Positions 8,870 to 15,805 of a stretch of DNA of 64,000 nucleotides are shown piece by piece. Position numbers and translations under genes: made by a program. The DNA is from Acidovorax sp. 106. GTDB lineage: Bacteria > Pseudomonadota > Gammaproteobacteria > Burkholderiales > Burkholderiaceae_C. Each line of letters opens with the position of its first letter. Position 1 is the stretch's first letter. The notes beneath the pieces were generated by a model, which had not been told where the DNA came from, did no database searches, and saw nothing but the letters and a program-made list of their open reading frames with translations. The stretch is from positions 2,426,501 to 2,490,500 of the forward strand of contig NZ_RCCC01000001.1 of the NCBI RefSeq assembly GCF_003663825.1. The letters are read 5' to 3'.

Positions 8870-10133
8870 TTATTTTTGGCGGGCCGCTGCCGCTGACGGC
8901 AATGTGCTCACAGGGCAATTGGATGCGCCGAATGAGGCAGCTGTGCTCAAGCAACTGCGCGGCAGGGGGCTCACGCCGTTGGCCGTGCAAGACGCTGCAT
9001 TGGCTGCCAGCAGTGGCATGGCCACGGCTGCCAATGCGAGTGCGGCTGCTGCGGCATCTGCTGGGTTCAAGCAACCCAAGGCGCGGGTGGACAAGAGCCC
9101 GGTCAAGTCTAAAGACGTGCTGGCGTTCACTTCTGAGTTGGCCATCATGTTGCGGGCAGGGCTTGCGCTCGATAACGCGCTGCGTGTGCTCATCGAGATG
9201 AGCTATAAGCCCGCCGTCAGTACGTTGCTGCAGGGCGTTCTTGAGGCCGTCAAAGGGGGAACGCCACTGAGCCGGGCATTGCAGGTCCATGCGGAATTGT
9301 TTGGTGATTTCTACATCAACATGGTCCGCTCCGGGGAGGCCAGTGGGCAGATGTCTGCAGTGCTGGACCGTTTGGTGGAGCACATGGAGCGCCAGCGTGC
9401 ACTGCGCGAAAGTGTGATCTCTGCCACCATCTATCCAGCCATCTTGATCACTGTGGCGGTGCTATCGCTGATCGTGATGTTGGGCTTTGTGGTGCCGCAG
9501 TTTGAGAAGCTGTTTTCAGAAATGGGCGATGCACTGCCCATGCCAACCCGCATCGTGATGGGCTTGGGCAAGGCGTTCACCCAATATGGCCTGGTGATCG
9601 GCGTGGTGGCCGCAGCAGGTGGATGGCTGATGGCGCGGTGGCTGCGCTCGCCTTCGGGCAAGCGCTGGTGGCAAGCGCGTCTGCTGCGCATGCCCCTGGT
9701 GGGGCGCATTGCCCTGAAATACCAGCTGACACTTTTCTCTCGCTCACTGGGAACCCTTCTGGGCAATGGCGTTCCTATGCTCACCGCGCTGCACATTGCG
9801 TCTGACACGGTTGGGAATGTGGTGTTGCAGCAAGCGTTGGTGCGGGTGGCGCCCATTGTTAAAGAGGGCGGGCGCGTGGTGCAGGCTATTCAGGCCACAG
9901 GCATTTTTGAACCCTTGGCCATCAACTTGGTTCGCGTGGGTGAAGAGACTGGGCGCGTGGGCCCCATGATGCTGGAGTTGGCGTCCATCCTGAACCGCGA
10001 AGTAGAAACGGGCATCAAACGCCTCTTGACCCTGGTGGAGCCCGTGCTGATTTTGGTGCTCGGCGTCTTGATTGCCGCCATCATCGTTTCCATCCTGATG
10101 GGAATACTTTCCGTCAACGACCTCGCCGTATAG
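8862..10133 (+). CDS. gspF: type II secretion inner-membrane platform protein GspF
   Basis: A 423-residue polytopic protein with two repeated T2SSF domains. The first begins at about residue 85 (VLAFTSELAIMLRAGLALDNAL) and the second at about 285 (LTLFSRSLGTLLGNGVPMLTAL). Membrane helices are seen near 185-215, 240-262 and 395-420. GspF forms the inner-membrane platform that links the ATPase to the growing pseudopilus. The N-terminus carries the expected YFWRAAAADGNVLTGQL strand, followed by an alanine-rich linker. The start overlaps the gspE stop by 8 bases, implying coupled translation. Confidence 0.95.
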   Translation: MPDYFWRAAAADGNVLTGQLDAPNEAAVLKQLRGRGLTPLAVQDAALAASSGMATAANASAAAAASAGFKQPKARVDKSPVKSKDVLAFTSELAIMLRAGLALDNALRVLIEMSYKPAVSTLLQGVLEAVKGGTPLSRALQVHAELFGDFYINMVRSGEASGQMSAVLDRLVEHMERQRALRESVISATIYPAILITVAVLSLIVMLGFVVPQFEKLFSEMGDALPMPTRIVMGLGKAFTQYGLVIGVVAAAGGWLMARWLRSPSGKRWWQARLLRMPLVGRIALKYQLTLFSRSLGTLLGNGVPMLTALHIASDTVGNVVLQQALVRVAPIVKEGGRVVQAIQATGIFEPLAINLVRVGEETGRVGPMMLELASILNREVETGIKRLLTLVEPVLILVLGVLIAAIIVSILMGILSVNDLAV

Positions 10134-10172
10134 GTCCACTGTTTATTTTGTTTGCGCAAGGAGCCTCATTTC

Positions 10173-10628
10173 ATGGCAAATCTTTTCACTCGCACCCTTC
10201 GTCGCGCTTCGGCGCAGCGCCCGCAGGCTCGCGGCTTCACTCTGATCGAATTGCTGGTGGTGTTGGCTATCTTGACCATGCTGGCGGGTTTGGTGGGGCC
10301 ACGGGTTTTGAGCCAACTGGGCGGAGCTAAGTCCAAGACGGCTGGTGTCCAGATCGCAGATTTGGACAAATCTCTGGAGCTTTTCAAACTGGATGTAGGT
10401 CGTTATCCCACCACCGAAGAGGGACTGGACGCACTGGTGAAGCGCCCCGGTTCTGTGAATGGTTGGAATGGCCCCTACATCAAGGGCGAGCTGCCCAAAG
10501 ACCCTTGGGGCAACCCCTACCGTTACGCCAGTCCCGGCGCTGGTGGCGGCATTGACATCATTTCTTTGGGTTCTGACGGTGCGCAGGGCGGTGAAGGTGA
10601 AGCTGCGGACGTTCGCAACAAGCCCTGA
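10173..10628 (+). CDS. gspG: major pseudopilin GspG
   Basis: A 151-residue type II secretion major pseudopilin. The prepilin peptidase site is RG/FTLIELLVV with cleavage after Gly21 and the conserved glutamate at +5. The C-terminal domain has the GspG pattern RYPTTEEGLDALV, PYIKGELPKDPWGNPYRY and the calcium-site region DIISLGSDG. The ATG at 10173 is preceded by AAGGAG at 10158-10163 with good spacing; a TTG at 10152 would overlap that site and is less likely. The gene lies 39 bases after gspF. The product forms the shaft of the periplasmic pseudopilus after processing by a prepilin peptidase not encoded here. Confidence 0.96.
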   Translation: MANLFTRTLRRASAQRPQARGFTLIELLVVLAILTMLAGLVGPRVLSQLGGAKSKTAGVQIADLDKSLELFKLDVGRYPTTEEGLDALVKRPGSVNGWNGPYIKGELPKDPWGNPYRYASPGAGGGIDIISLGSDGAQGGEGEAADVRNKP

Positions 10629-10694
10629 TTTGGCCACTGGCTAATTTGCTAGCGGCATTTATTCTTGTTGACCCAGGTTTTGAGCCTCTCACCC

Positions 10695-11144
10695 ATGCGC
10701 AGAGCGCGCGGTTTCACGCTGGTCGAGTTGTTGGTAGTGTTCGCCATTCTGGCTGCGCTCGCCGGACTTGCGCCAGTGGCCTTTGACCGCCTCAAGGCTT
10801 CGTCTGAATACCGCGACACCGTGCGAACCATGATGGGACAGATGCGCGCTGCACGCTACAAGGCTTTGACGGAAGGGCGCGAAGTCCGGTTTTCGGTGGA
10901 CTTGCGCCAGCGTTGGTACGCTGCCGATGGCGCCCCTCCCAGGCCACTGCCCACCTCTGTAGATGTGCGCGCTACCGTGGCTCCGGGAGAGATGGCTGGG
11001 CCGAGCCTTGCCTCTATCCGTTTCCTTCCTCAAGGGGGCGCCACTGGGGGGAGCATCGAAATTGTCCGTGCTTCGGGCAGTGGTACGCGTTTGCGGGTGG
11101 ATTGGCTTTCAGGTCGCGTGACCCAAGAGGCATTGTTGCCATGA
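10695..11144 (+). CDS. gspH: minor pseudopilin GspH
   Basis: A 149-residue minor pseudopilin with a very short leader: RARGFTLVELLVVFAILAALAGLAP, cleavage after Gly6 and glutamate at +5. The remainder is a typical GspH/FimT-type domain (YRDTVRTMMGQMRAARYKALTEGREVRFSVDL...RWYAADG). The ATG at 10695 was chosen because it gives a short leader as in the family; a TTG at 10665 in the same frame would add ten residues. The stop overlaps the gspI start (ATGA). Confidence 0.9.
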   Translation: MRRARGFTLVELLVVFAILAALAGLAPVAFDRLKASSEYRDTVRTMMGQMRAARYKALTEGREVRFSVDLRQRWYAADGAPPRPLPTSVDVRATVAPGEMAGPSLASIRFLPQGGATGGSIEIVRASGSGTRLRVDWLSGRVTQEALLP

Positions 11145-11554
11145 TGCCCTGCGGTTCGCGCGCGCAACGCGGCTTCACTATTTTGGAGCTGTTGGTGGCA
11201 TTTGCCATCATGTCGATCGCGTTGGGCATGCTGTATCGCGCTGCAGGTGGAAGCGTGCGCGCCGTGGGTGAAATGGAGCGCTACCAGCGCGCCACGGTGC
11301 TGGCTGAGTCCATTTTGGCCATGCGCGATGCCGTGCCCGAAGGCGGGTGGTCCGATACGGGCAGCGTGGCCGGGTTTGACTGGCGTGTGGCCACGAGCCC
11401 CTATGGCACAGAGATCAATGCGCCTGCGGCGACTCCACTTCATGAAGTGCGGGTGGTCGTCGCTTGGTCTAGTGGCGGACGCCCGCAGCAATTGGAGGTG
11501 GCTACGTTGCGCCCCCAGAAAAAGCCAGCAGTGCTGGAGGGTTCACGGCTGTGA
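11141..11554 (+). CDS. gspI: minor pseudopilin GspI
   Basis: A 137-residue minor pseudopilin with the prepilin signature RGFTILELLVAFAIMSIALGML, cleavage after the glycine and glutamate at +5. In the pseudopilus tip complex GspI nucleates assembly with GspJ and GspK. Two consecutive ATGs (11141 and 11144) are possible; the first overlaps the gspH stop. The C-terminal part has the GspI-like DWRVATSPYG strand and the basic AWSSGGRPQQLEVATLRPQKK end. It overlaps gspJ by four bases. Confidence 0.92.
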   Translation: MMPCGSRAQRGFTILELLVAFAIMSIALGMLYRAAGGSVRAVGEMERYQRATVLAESILAMRDAVPEGGWSDTGSVAGFDWRVATSPYGTEINAPAATPLHEVRVVVAWSSGGRPQQLEVATLRPQKKPAVLEGSRL

Positions 11555-12222
11555 GCGGTCCTATGCTGAGTGGGCCACGGCTGCGTGGCTTCACCCTCAT
11601 TGAGGTGCTGGTGGTCATGACACTGCTGTCGCTGGTAGTGTTGGCCTTGGGGTCGGCTCTGCGCACCACGGCCCAGACGGAGGAACGCGTGGACCAGCGT
11701 CTGGCGCGCAACGATGAAATTAGGGTGGTGACCGGCTTTCTGCAATCCGTGCTGGGGCGCATCTCGGGGCAAAAGCGTCAGGGCATCGCCTCTGCCGATG
11801 AGAATCCGTATTTGCTCAGTGCCAGCCCGCAAGAACTCGTTTGGGCTGGGGTCATGCCCGCTAGGTTTGGGGTAGCGGGGCGGCAGTTCTTTAGGCTGGC
11901 ACTGGCCGATGTGGGCGGTGCGCGCGCACTGGTGCTCCAGTTCATTCCGCTGGACGAGCCTTTGCTGCCCACCGCCTGGGACCAGGCCACCACAGAAGTC
12001 CTGGTGCGCGACGTTGCCGCTTTCGCTTTGCAGTACCAAGACGCGGCCCAGGACAAACCAGAATGGGTCTCCTCCTGGTCCTCCAAAGACCGGTTGCCTT
12101 CCCATGTGCTCGTCTCCATGGAGGCTGCCAACAGCGCGTGGCCTCCTTTGGTGGTGGCCATGCGGCCACTCATCGCCAGCGATCCCTTTGCCTCTGGTAC
12201 AGCCACATTCGGGGGGCGTTGA
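11551..12222 (+). CDS. gspJ: minor pseudopilin GspJ
   Basis: A 223-residue minor pseudopilin with signature LRGFTLIEVLVVMTLLSLVVLALG and the conserved +5 glutamate. GspJ joins GspI and GspK at the pseudopilus tip. The GTG at 11551 overlaps the gspI stop (GTGA); an ATG at 11563 would shorten the leader by four residues. Its last residues are TATFGGR, a tail also seen at the end of the gspN product (ASFGGR) and internally in GspL (ASFGGK); see the finding on this. Eight bases separate it from gspK. Confidence 0.92.
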   Translation: MSGPMLSGPRLRGFTLIEVLVVMTLLSLVVLALGSALRTTAQTEERVDQRLARNDEIRVVTGFLQSVLGRISGQKRQGIASADENPYLLSASPQELVWAGVMPARFGVAGRQFFRLALADVGGARALVLQFIPLDEPLLPTAWDQATTEVLVRDVAAFALQYQDAAQDKPEWVSSWSSKDRLPSHVLVSMEAANSAWPPLVVAMRPLIASDPFASGTATFGGR

Positions 12223-12230
12223 CGTTGCGT

Positions 12231-13106
12231 ATGTTTGCATATCCATCCAAAGGTCTGTGTGCCCGCTCGCAGCATCAGCGCGGTGTCGTTTTGATTGCTG
12301 TGCTGTGGATGGTCATGGCCTTGTCTATCATCGTTACAGGCCTGACCCGCAATGTGCGGGATGAAGCGCGCATGCTTTCTGTGGCCAGGCAAAGCGCCCA
12401 GGCCGGCGCTTTAGGTGATGCTGCCATCCAATTGGTGCTGCAGGGTATGGCCTTTGAGTCCAAGGCGGTTGATCGTCTGACCGTGGTACAGACGCAGTAC
12501 CTGGGCCAGGCCATTGCGGTGCAGGTCATGCCACTCAATGGGTTGATTGACATCAATGCAGCGCAGGTGCCGCTGTTGACGCGATTGTTTACAGTGGCTG
12601 GCGGCATGCCTGATGCTGCAGCTGAGTCGGTGGCCCAATCGATCGTGGATTACCGCCAGCAACGTACGCCTCAAGGGGGGCTTAAGCGGTTTGAAGCCAT
12701 TGAGGACCTCATGCGGCTGCCTGGGGTGAGTTATGACCTCTATGCTAGACTTTCCGGCCTTATTACGGCAGACATCCGTGGTGCTGGCTTGGTCAATCCC
12801 CTGGCAGCTCCGCCTGGAGTGTTGGCTGTTTTGGCGGGTGGTAACGCCGAACTGGCGGGACAAATCGCCGCGCAACGAGATTCGGGGCAGGTGAGTTTTG
12901 ACATGACCGGCTTGGATGCCGGATTGATTGGCTCTGGCGTGGTGCGACGTTACCGACTTCAAGCCCGTGTGCCTCTGCCTGACGGCGGCGCCATGTTGGT
13001 GGCTCGGTATGTCGATTTGAATCCCCGCCCGCGGTACGGCCTCCCGTGGGCCACATTCCATACGCAACGTGATGTCGAGCCCGCTCCACATCGCCCTATT
13101 CCCTGA
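12231..13106 (+). CDS. gspK: minor pseudopilin GspK
   Basis: A 291-residue protein, near the usual GspK length. The leader is RGVVLIAVLWMVMALSIIVT; as is normal for GspK, the +5 glutamate found in other pseudopilins is absent. The soluble region has the GspK helix-hairpin blocks LNGLIDINAAQVPLLTRLF and FEAIEDLMRLPGVSYDLYARL. GspK caps the pseudopilus tip. The ATG at 12231 directly precedes the basic leader; starts further upstream lie inside gspJ. The gspL start follows after 5 bases. Confidence 0.92.
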   Translation: MFAYPSKGLCARSQHQRGVVLIAVLWMVMALSIIVTGLTRNVRDEARMLSVARQSAQAGALGDAAIQLVLQGMAFESKAVDRLTVVQTQYLGQAIAVQVMPLNGLIDINAAQVPLLTRLFTVAGGMPDAAAESVAQSIVDYRQQRTPQGGLKRFEAIEDLMRLPGVSYDLYARLSGLITADIRGAGLVNPLAAPPGVLAVLAGGNAELAGQIAAQRDSGQVSFDMTGLDAGLIGSGVVRRYRLQARVPLPDGGAMLVARYVDLNPRPRYGLPWATFHTQRDVEPAPHRPIP

Positions 13107-13111
13107 CAGAC

Positions 13112-14497
13112 ATGCCTTCCATTTCATCGGATGCCCGCTTTTTGGGCGTAGATATCGCCTTGTTGTGGCGTGACATGCGAGAACCATGGCGCAACGTGCA
13201 CCAGTGGCCTGTGCTGGCATGGCTTACGCCGCAGCCACCGGTATTGCTGTTGCAGGCAGATGGAAAGCAATCGGTGTGGGAGGATGGGCGCCAAGTCAGT
13301 CCACGCGCTACTCCGCGCTTCAAGGCCATAGAGCTGCCTGACGAGCTGGTGCTGCGCAGGCCGATTCAACTGCCCGTCATGGCGGCAGACGACGCGCGGG
13401 CAGCCATGGCGCTAGAAGCGCGCAGTAACAGCCCATTTGATGCAGCAGACATGGTGTGGGGTTACAGCCTTCTGCAATCCAAGGGTGCACATGCCGCCCA
13501 GCGGTGCGAGCTGGTGCTGGCCTCGCGCAAGCAAGTTGCGCAGCACTTGGCTGCGGTTCAATCCGGCCCCCTCGGGCAGTCGGTGGATTGGAGCGGGGCA
13601 GAGGTCTGGGTGTTGACTGCCCATGGGCAGCCCGCAGTGCTGCCAGGCTATGGAGAGGCTGCGCGTGAGGCCCATGGTGCAAGCCGCCGCCGCTGGGGCT
13701 TCGTGTTGCTCGCTACGTTGGCGTTGGGGGTAGCTGCGCTGGCCATCACTCCTACCATTCAACTGCGTACCCGCGCACTGGAGGCCGCGCAGGCCCACGA
13801 AGCGTTGGTCAAATCTGCCGCTCCAGTAGTGCATCAGCGTGAGCGTTTGTTGGCATCTGTCGAATCGCTGGGTGCATTGTCTGAGCTGACGAATGGTCGC
13901 ATTGAGCCCCTTCGGGTGTTGGACACATTGACGCAAGTGCTACCCGACGACACAGCGCTTCAGAGTCTCAAGATCCAAGGCGGCAAGCTTATCTTCAGCG
14001 GGCAAACGGGCAATGCTTCGGCTTTGATGCAGCGTCTGGGTGATGTGCAAGGCTTCAAAGAGGTGCGTGCGCCTGCGGCCACGACCCGTCTCGCCAATAT
14101 AAGCAAGGACGTTTTTGCGGTGGAGCTCAGCCTTGATGCCGAAGTATTTGGCGTAAAAAGCACCCAGCTCGCAAGCCCTGTGGCGGTGCCCGCGGGCGCT
14201 GCATCCGCGCCTTCCCTCTCCTCCGGATCCGCACCCTCTGCTGCCTCGTCATCGGTAGCGCTTGCTGCAAGTGCTGCGCCGGCTCCCTCCTCTACTGCCT
14301 CGGGGCCGCCGGTGGCAACGGGTGCAAAAGCGGATACGCCTGCGCTGCTAGCCCCGACAGGACAGGCAATCCCATCAGTGGCTCCTGTGGGTGCTTCGGC
14401 TGGGGCGTCCGCCTCATTTGGTGGGAAGAGTGTTGCACCTCCGGCGCCGGTGCAGCCGCCAGCCTCTGCTCCTGTGCGCAAGGGCGCTTCATCATGA
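13112..14497 (+). CDS. gspL: type II secretion protein GspL with long Ala/Ser/Pro tail
   Basis: A 461-residue bitopic inner-membrane protein. Residues about 1-185 are the cytoplasmic actin-like domain that binds GspE, a membrane helix lies at about 192-212 (WGFVLLATLALGVAALAIT), and the periplasmic part up to about 345 is a ferredoxin-like domain (LDTLTQVLPDDTALQSLKIQGGKL). The remaining roughly 110 residues are low-complexity Ala/Ser/Pro sequence containing SASFGGKS. This tail is unusual for GspL; it could span the periplasm or mediate contacts with GspM/GspC-type partners. It overlaps gspM by four bases (ATGA). Confidence 0.9.
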   Translation: MPSISSDARFLGVDIALLWRDMREPWRNVHQWPVLAWLTPQPPVLLLQADGKQSVWEDGRQVSPRATPRFKAIELPDELVLRRPIQLPVMAADDARAAMALEARSNSPFDAADMVWGYSLLQSKGAHAAQRCELVLASRKQVAQHLAAVQSGPLGQSVDWSGAEVWVLTAHGQPAVLPGYGEAAREAHGASRRRWGFVLLATLALGVAALAITPTIQLRTRALEAAQAHEALVKSAAPVVHQRERLLASVESLGALSELTNGRIEPLRVLDTLTQVLPDDTALQSLKIQGGKLIFSGQTGNASALMQRLGDVQGFKEVRAPAATTRLANISKDVFAVELSLDAEVFGVKSTQLASPVAVPAGAASAPSLSSGSAPSAASSSVALAASAAPAPSSTASGPPVATGAKADTPALLAPTGQAIPSVAPVGASAGASASFGGKSVAPPAPVQPPASAPVRKGASS

Positions 14498-15054
14498 ACA
14501 TGCAAAAAAATCGCCAGTTGCTCGCGCTATTGGTCACACTCACCCTGGTGATTACACCCTTGGTAGCACTGGGTGTTTACATCTACGGCGAACACCAAAA
14601 CGCACAGGCGCAGTTAGACAAGATGGAGCCTCGGCATGCTCGGCTGCTGGGCCTGTCATCCCAAGAGGCAGACATTGCCGCGCTGCTAGAGCAAGTGCAA
14701 AAAGCGGGCGAGCAATATATGTATCCCGTTAGCCAGGATGCCGCGCAAGCGGGCAACGCTGCGCAGCAGCGCATCCGCGAAATATTCAGCGCAGCGGGCT
14801 TGCAAATCAGCAGCAGCCAGGTGCTGCCCTCCAAGGTCGAGAAGGGGTTTGAGCGCATTCCGCTGTCTGTTCGCGCCGATGGCGACCTTCTGGCGCTGCA
14901 AAGTGCTCTGGCGGTATTGTCCAGTCAGCTGCCGTTGATCTTGATCAACGAGATGGACGTGCAACTGGTGGGGGGGCTGCAAAACGTGCAACCCACTGTG
15001 GCGCCGCGCCTTGCTGTGCAATTCACCTTCGGCATTCTGAAAGGGCAAAAGTGA
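14494..15054 (+). CDS. gspM: type II secretion protein GspM
   Basis: A 186-residue bitopic protein. A short basic cytoplasmic N-terminus (MNMQKNRQ) is followed by a membrane helix at about 9-29, a coiled-coil-like stretch (EHQNAQAQLDKMEPRHARLLGLSSQEADIAALLEQVQKAG has been read but is too long to be diagnostic by itself), and a small ferredoxin-like domain ending in QFTFGILKGQK. GspM partners GspL in the inner-membrane platform. Both boundaries overlap the neighbours by four bases, so translation is probably coupled from gspL through gspN. Confidence 0.88.
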   Translation: MNMQKNRQLLALLVTLTLVITPLVALGVYIYGEHQNAQAQLDKMEPRHARLLGLSSQEADIAALLEQVQKAGEQYMYPVSQDAAQAGNAAQQRIREIFSAAGLQISSSQVLPSKVEKGFERIPLSVRADGDLLALQSALAVLSSQLPLILINEMDVQLVGGLQNVQPTVAPRLAVQFTFGILKGQK

Positions 15055-15767
15055 GACGCTTCGCCCTTCCTCTGTTAACTGTCTTCAACGCAGCTGTGCT
15101 GTGTGTTTTGGCCTGGGTGTGGTTCACACCCGATGGGCAGTTGCGCAACATGCGTTGGCAACTGCCTGAGCCTGTCAAGGTGGACTTGCAGTCCTTGTGG
15201 CCAGCTTTGCCAGGCCCGGGGCAAGCAGATACCCATCAGTTCTTGGGCATGCTGGAGCGTCCATTGTTCTCCCCCACGCGCAGGCCACCGCCACCTCCAC
15301 CGCCCCCCAAGGCCGAAGTGCCAGAGCCTGTCAACCGTTTTGCACAAGCCAAACTCAGTGGTGTATTTGAAGGCGAGGGAATGGGCGGCATCATCATCAA
15401 CTACGAAGGCAAAGATCGCAGGGTGCCCCTCAACGGCATGTTGGATGGTTGGAAACTTCAGTCCGTCACGGGGGCTCAAGCCACTTTCGGCCAAGGGGGA
15501 CAGACCCGTGTGGTGCAACTGCAGCGAGCTACTTTGGGTGCCTCGGCTGTGGCCACGCAAAACCTAGCGCCAGCTGCCACGGTGCCTGCCTTTGTCAATC
15601 GCAGTGCCAGACGCAGTGCCCCAGTGGCGGCGCCGATGCCTGCAGTGCCAGTGGCGCCGCCTCCTGCCGTCGCTGTCCCCTCCTCAGTAACTCCTCCTGC
15701 GGCGGCTGTCCCTGCCGTTCCCGCCCCGGCGGCAGCGCCGCCCAAGGCGTCGTTTGGTGGGCGCTGA
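15051..15767 (+). CDS. gspN: type II secretion GspN/GspC-like protein
   Basis: A 238-residue protein starting with GTG overlapping the gspM stop. It has an N-terminal membrane helix (residues about 4-24), a proline run PPPPPPPP at about 80-88, then a compact beta domain (AKLSGVFEGEGMGGIIINYE, RRVPLNGMLDGWKLQSV, RVVQL) that resembles the homology region of GspC rather than the all-beta GspN of Klebsiella. The C-terminal 80 residues are Ala/Pro/Val-rich and end in KASFGGR. No separate gspC is in this operon, so this protein may do the GspC job of bridging the platform to the GspD secretin. It is commonly labelled GspN in related genomes; the symbol is given on position. Confidence 0.7.
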   Translation: MRRFALPLLTVFNAAVLCVLAWVWFTPDGQLRNMRWQLPEPVKVDLQSLWPALPGPGQADTHQFLGMLERPLFSPTRRPPPPPPPPKAEVPEPVNRFAQAKLSGVFEGEGMGGIIINYEGKDRRVPLNGMLDGWKLQSVTGAQATFGQGGQTRVVQLQRATLGASAVATQNLAPAATVPAFVNRSARRSAPVAAPMPAVPVAPPPAVAVPSSVTPPAAAVPAVPAPAAAPPKASFGGR

Positions 15768-15805
15768 GCGCCTCGCCCGTCGATGCATCAACCAATTATT
15801 GCTAT

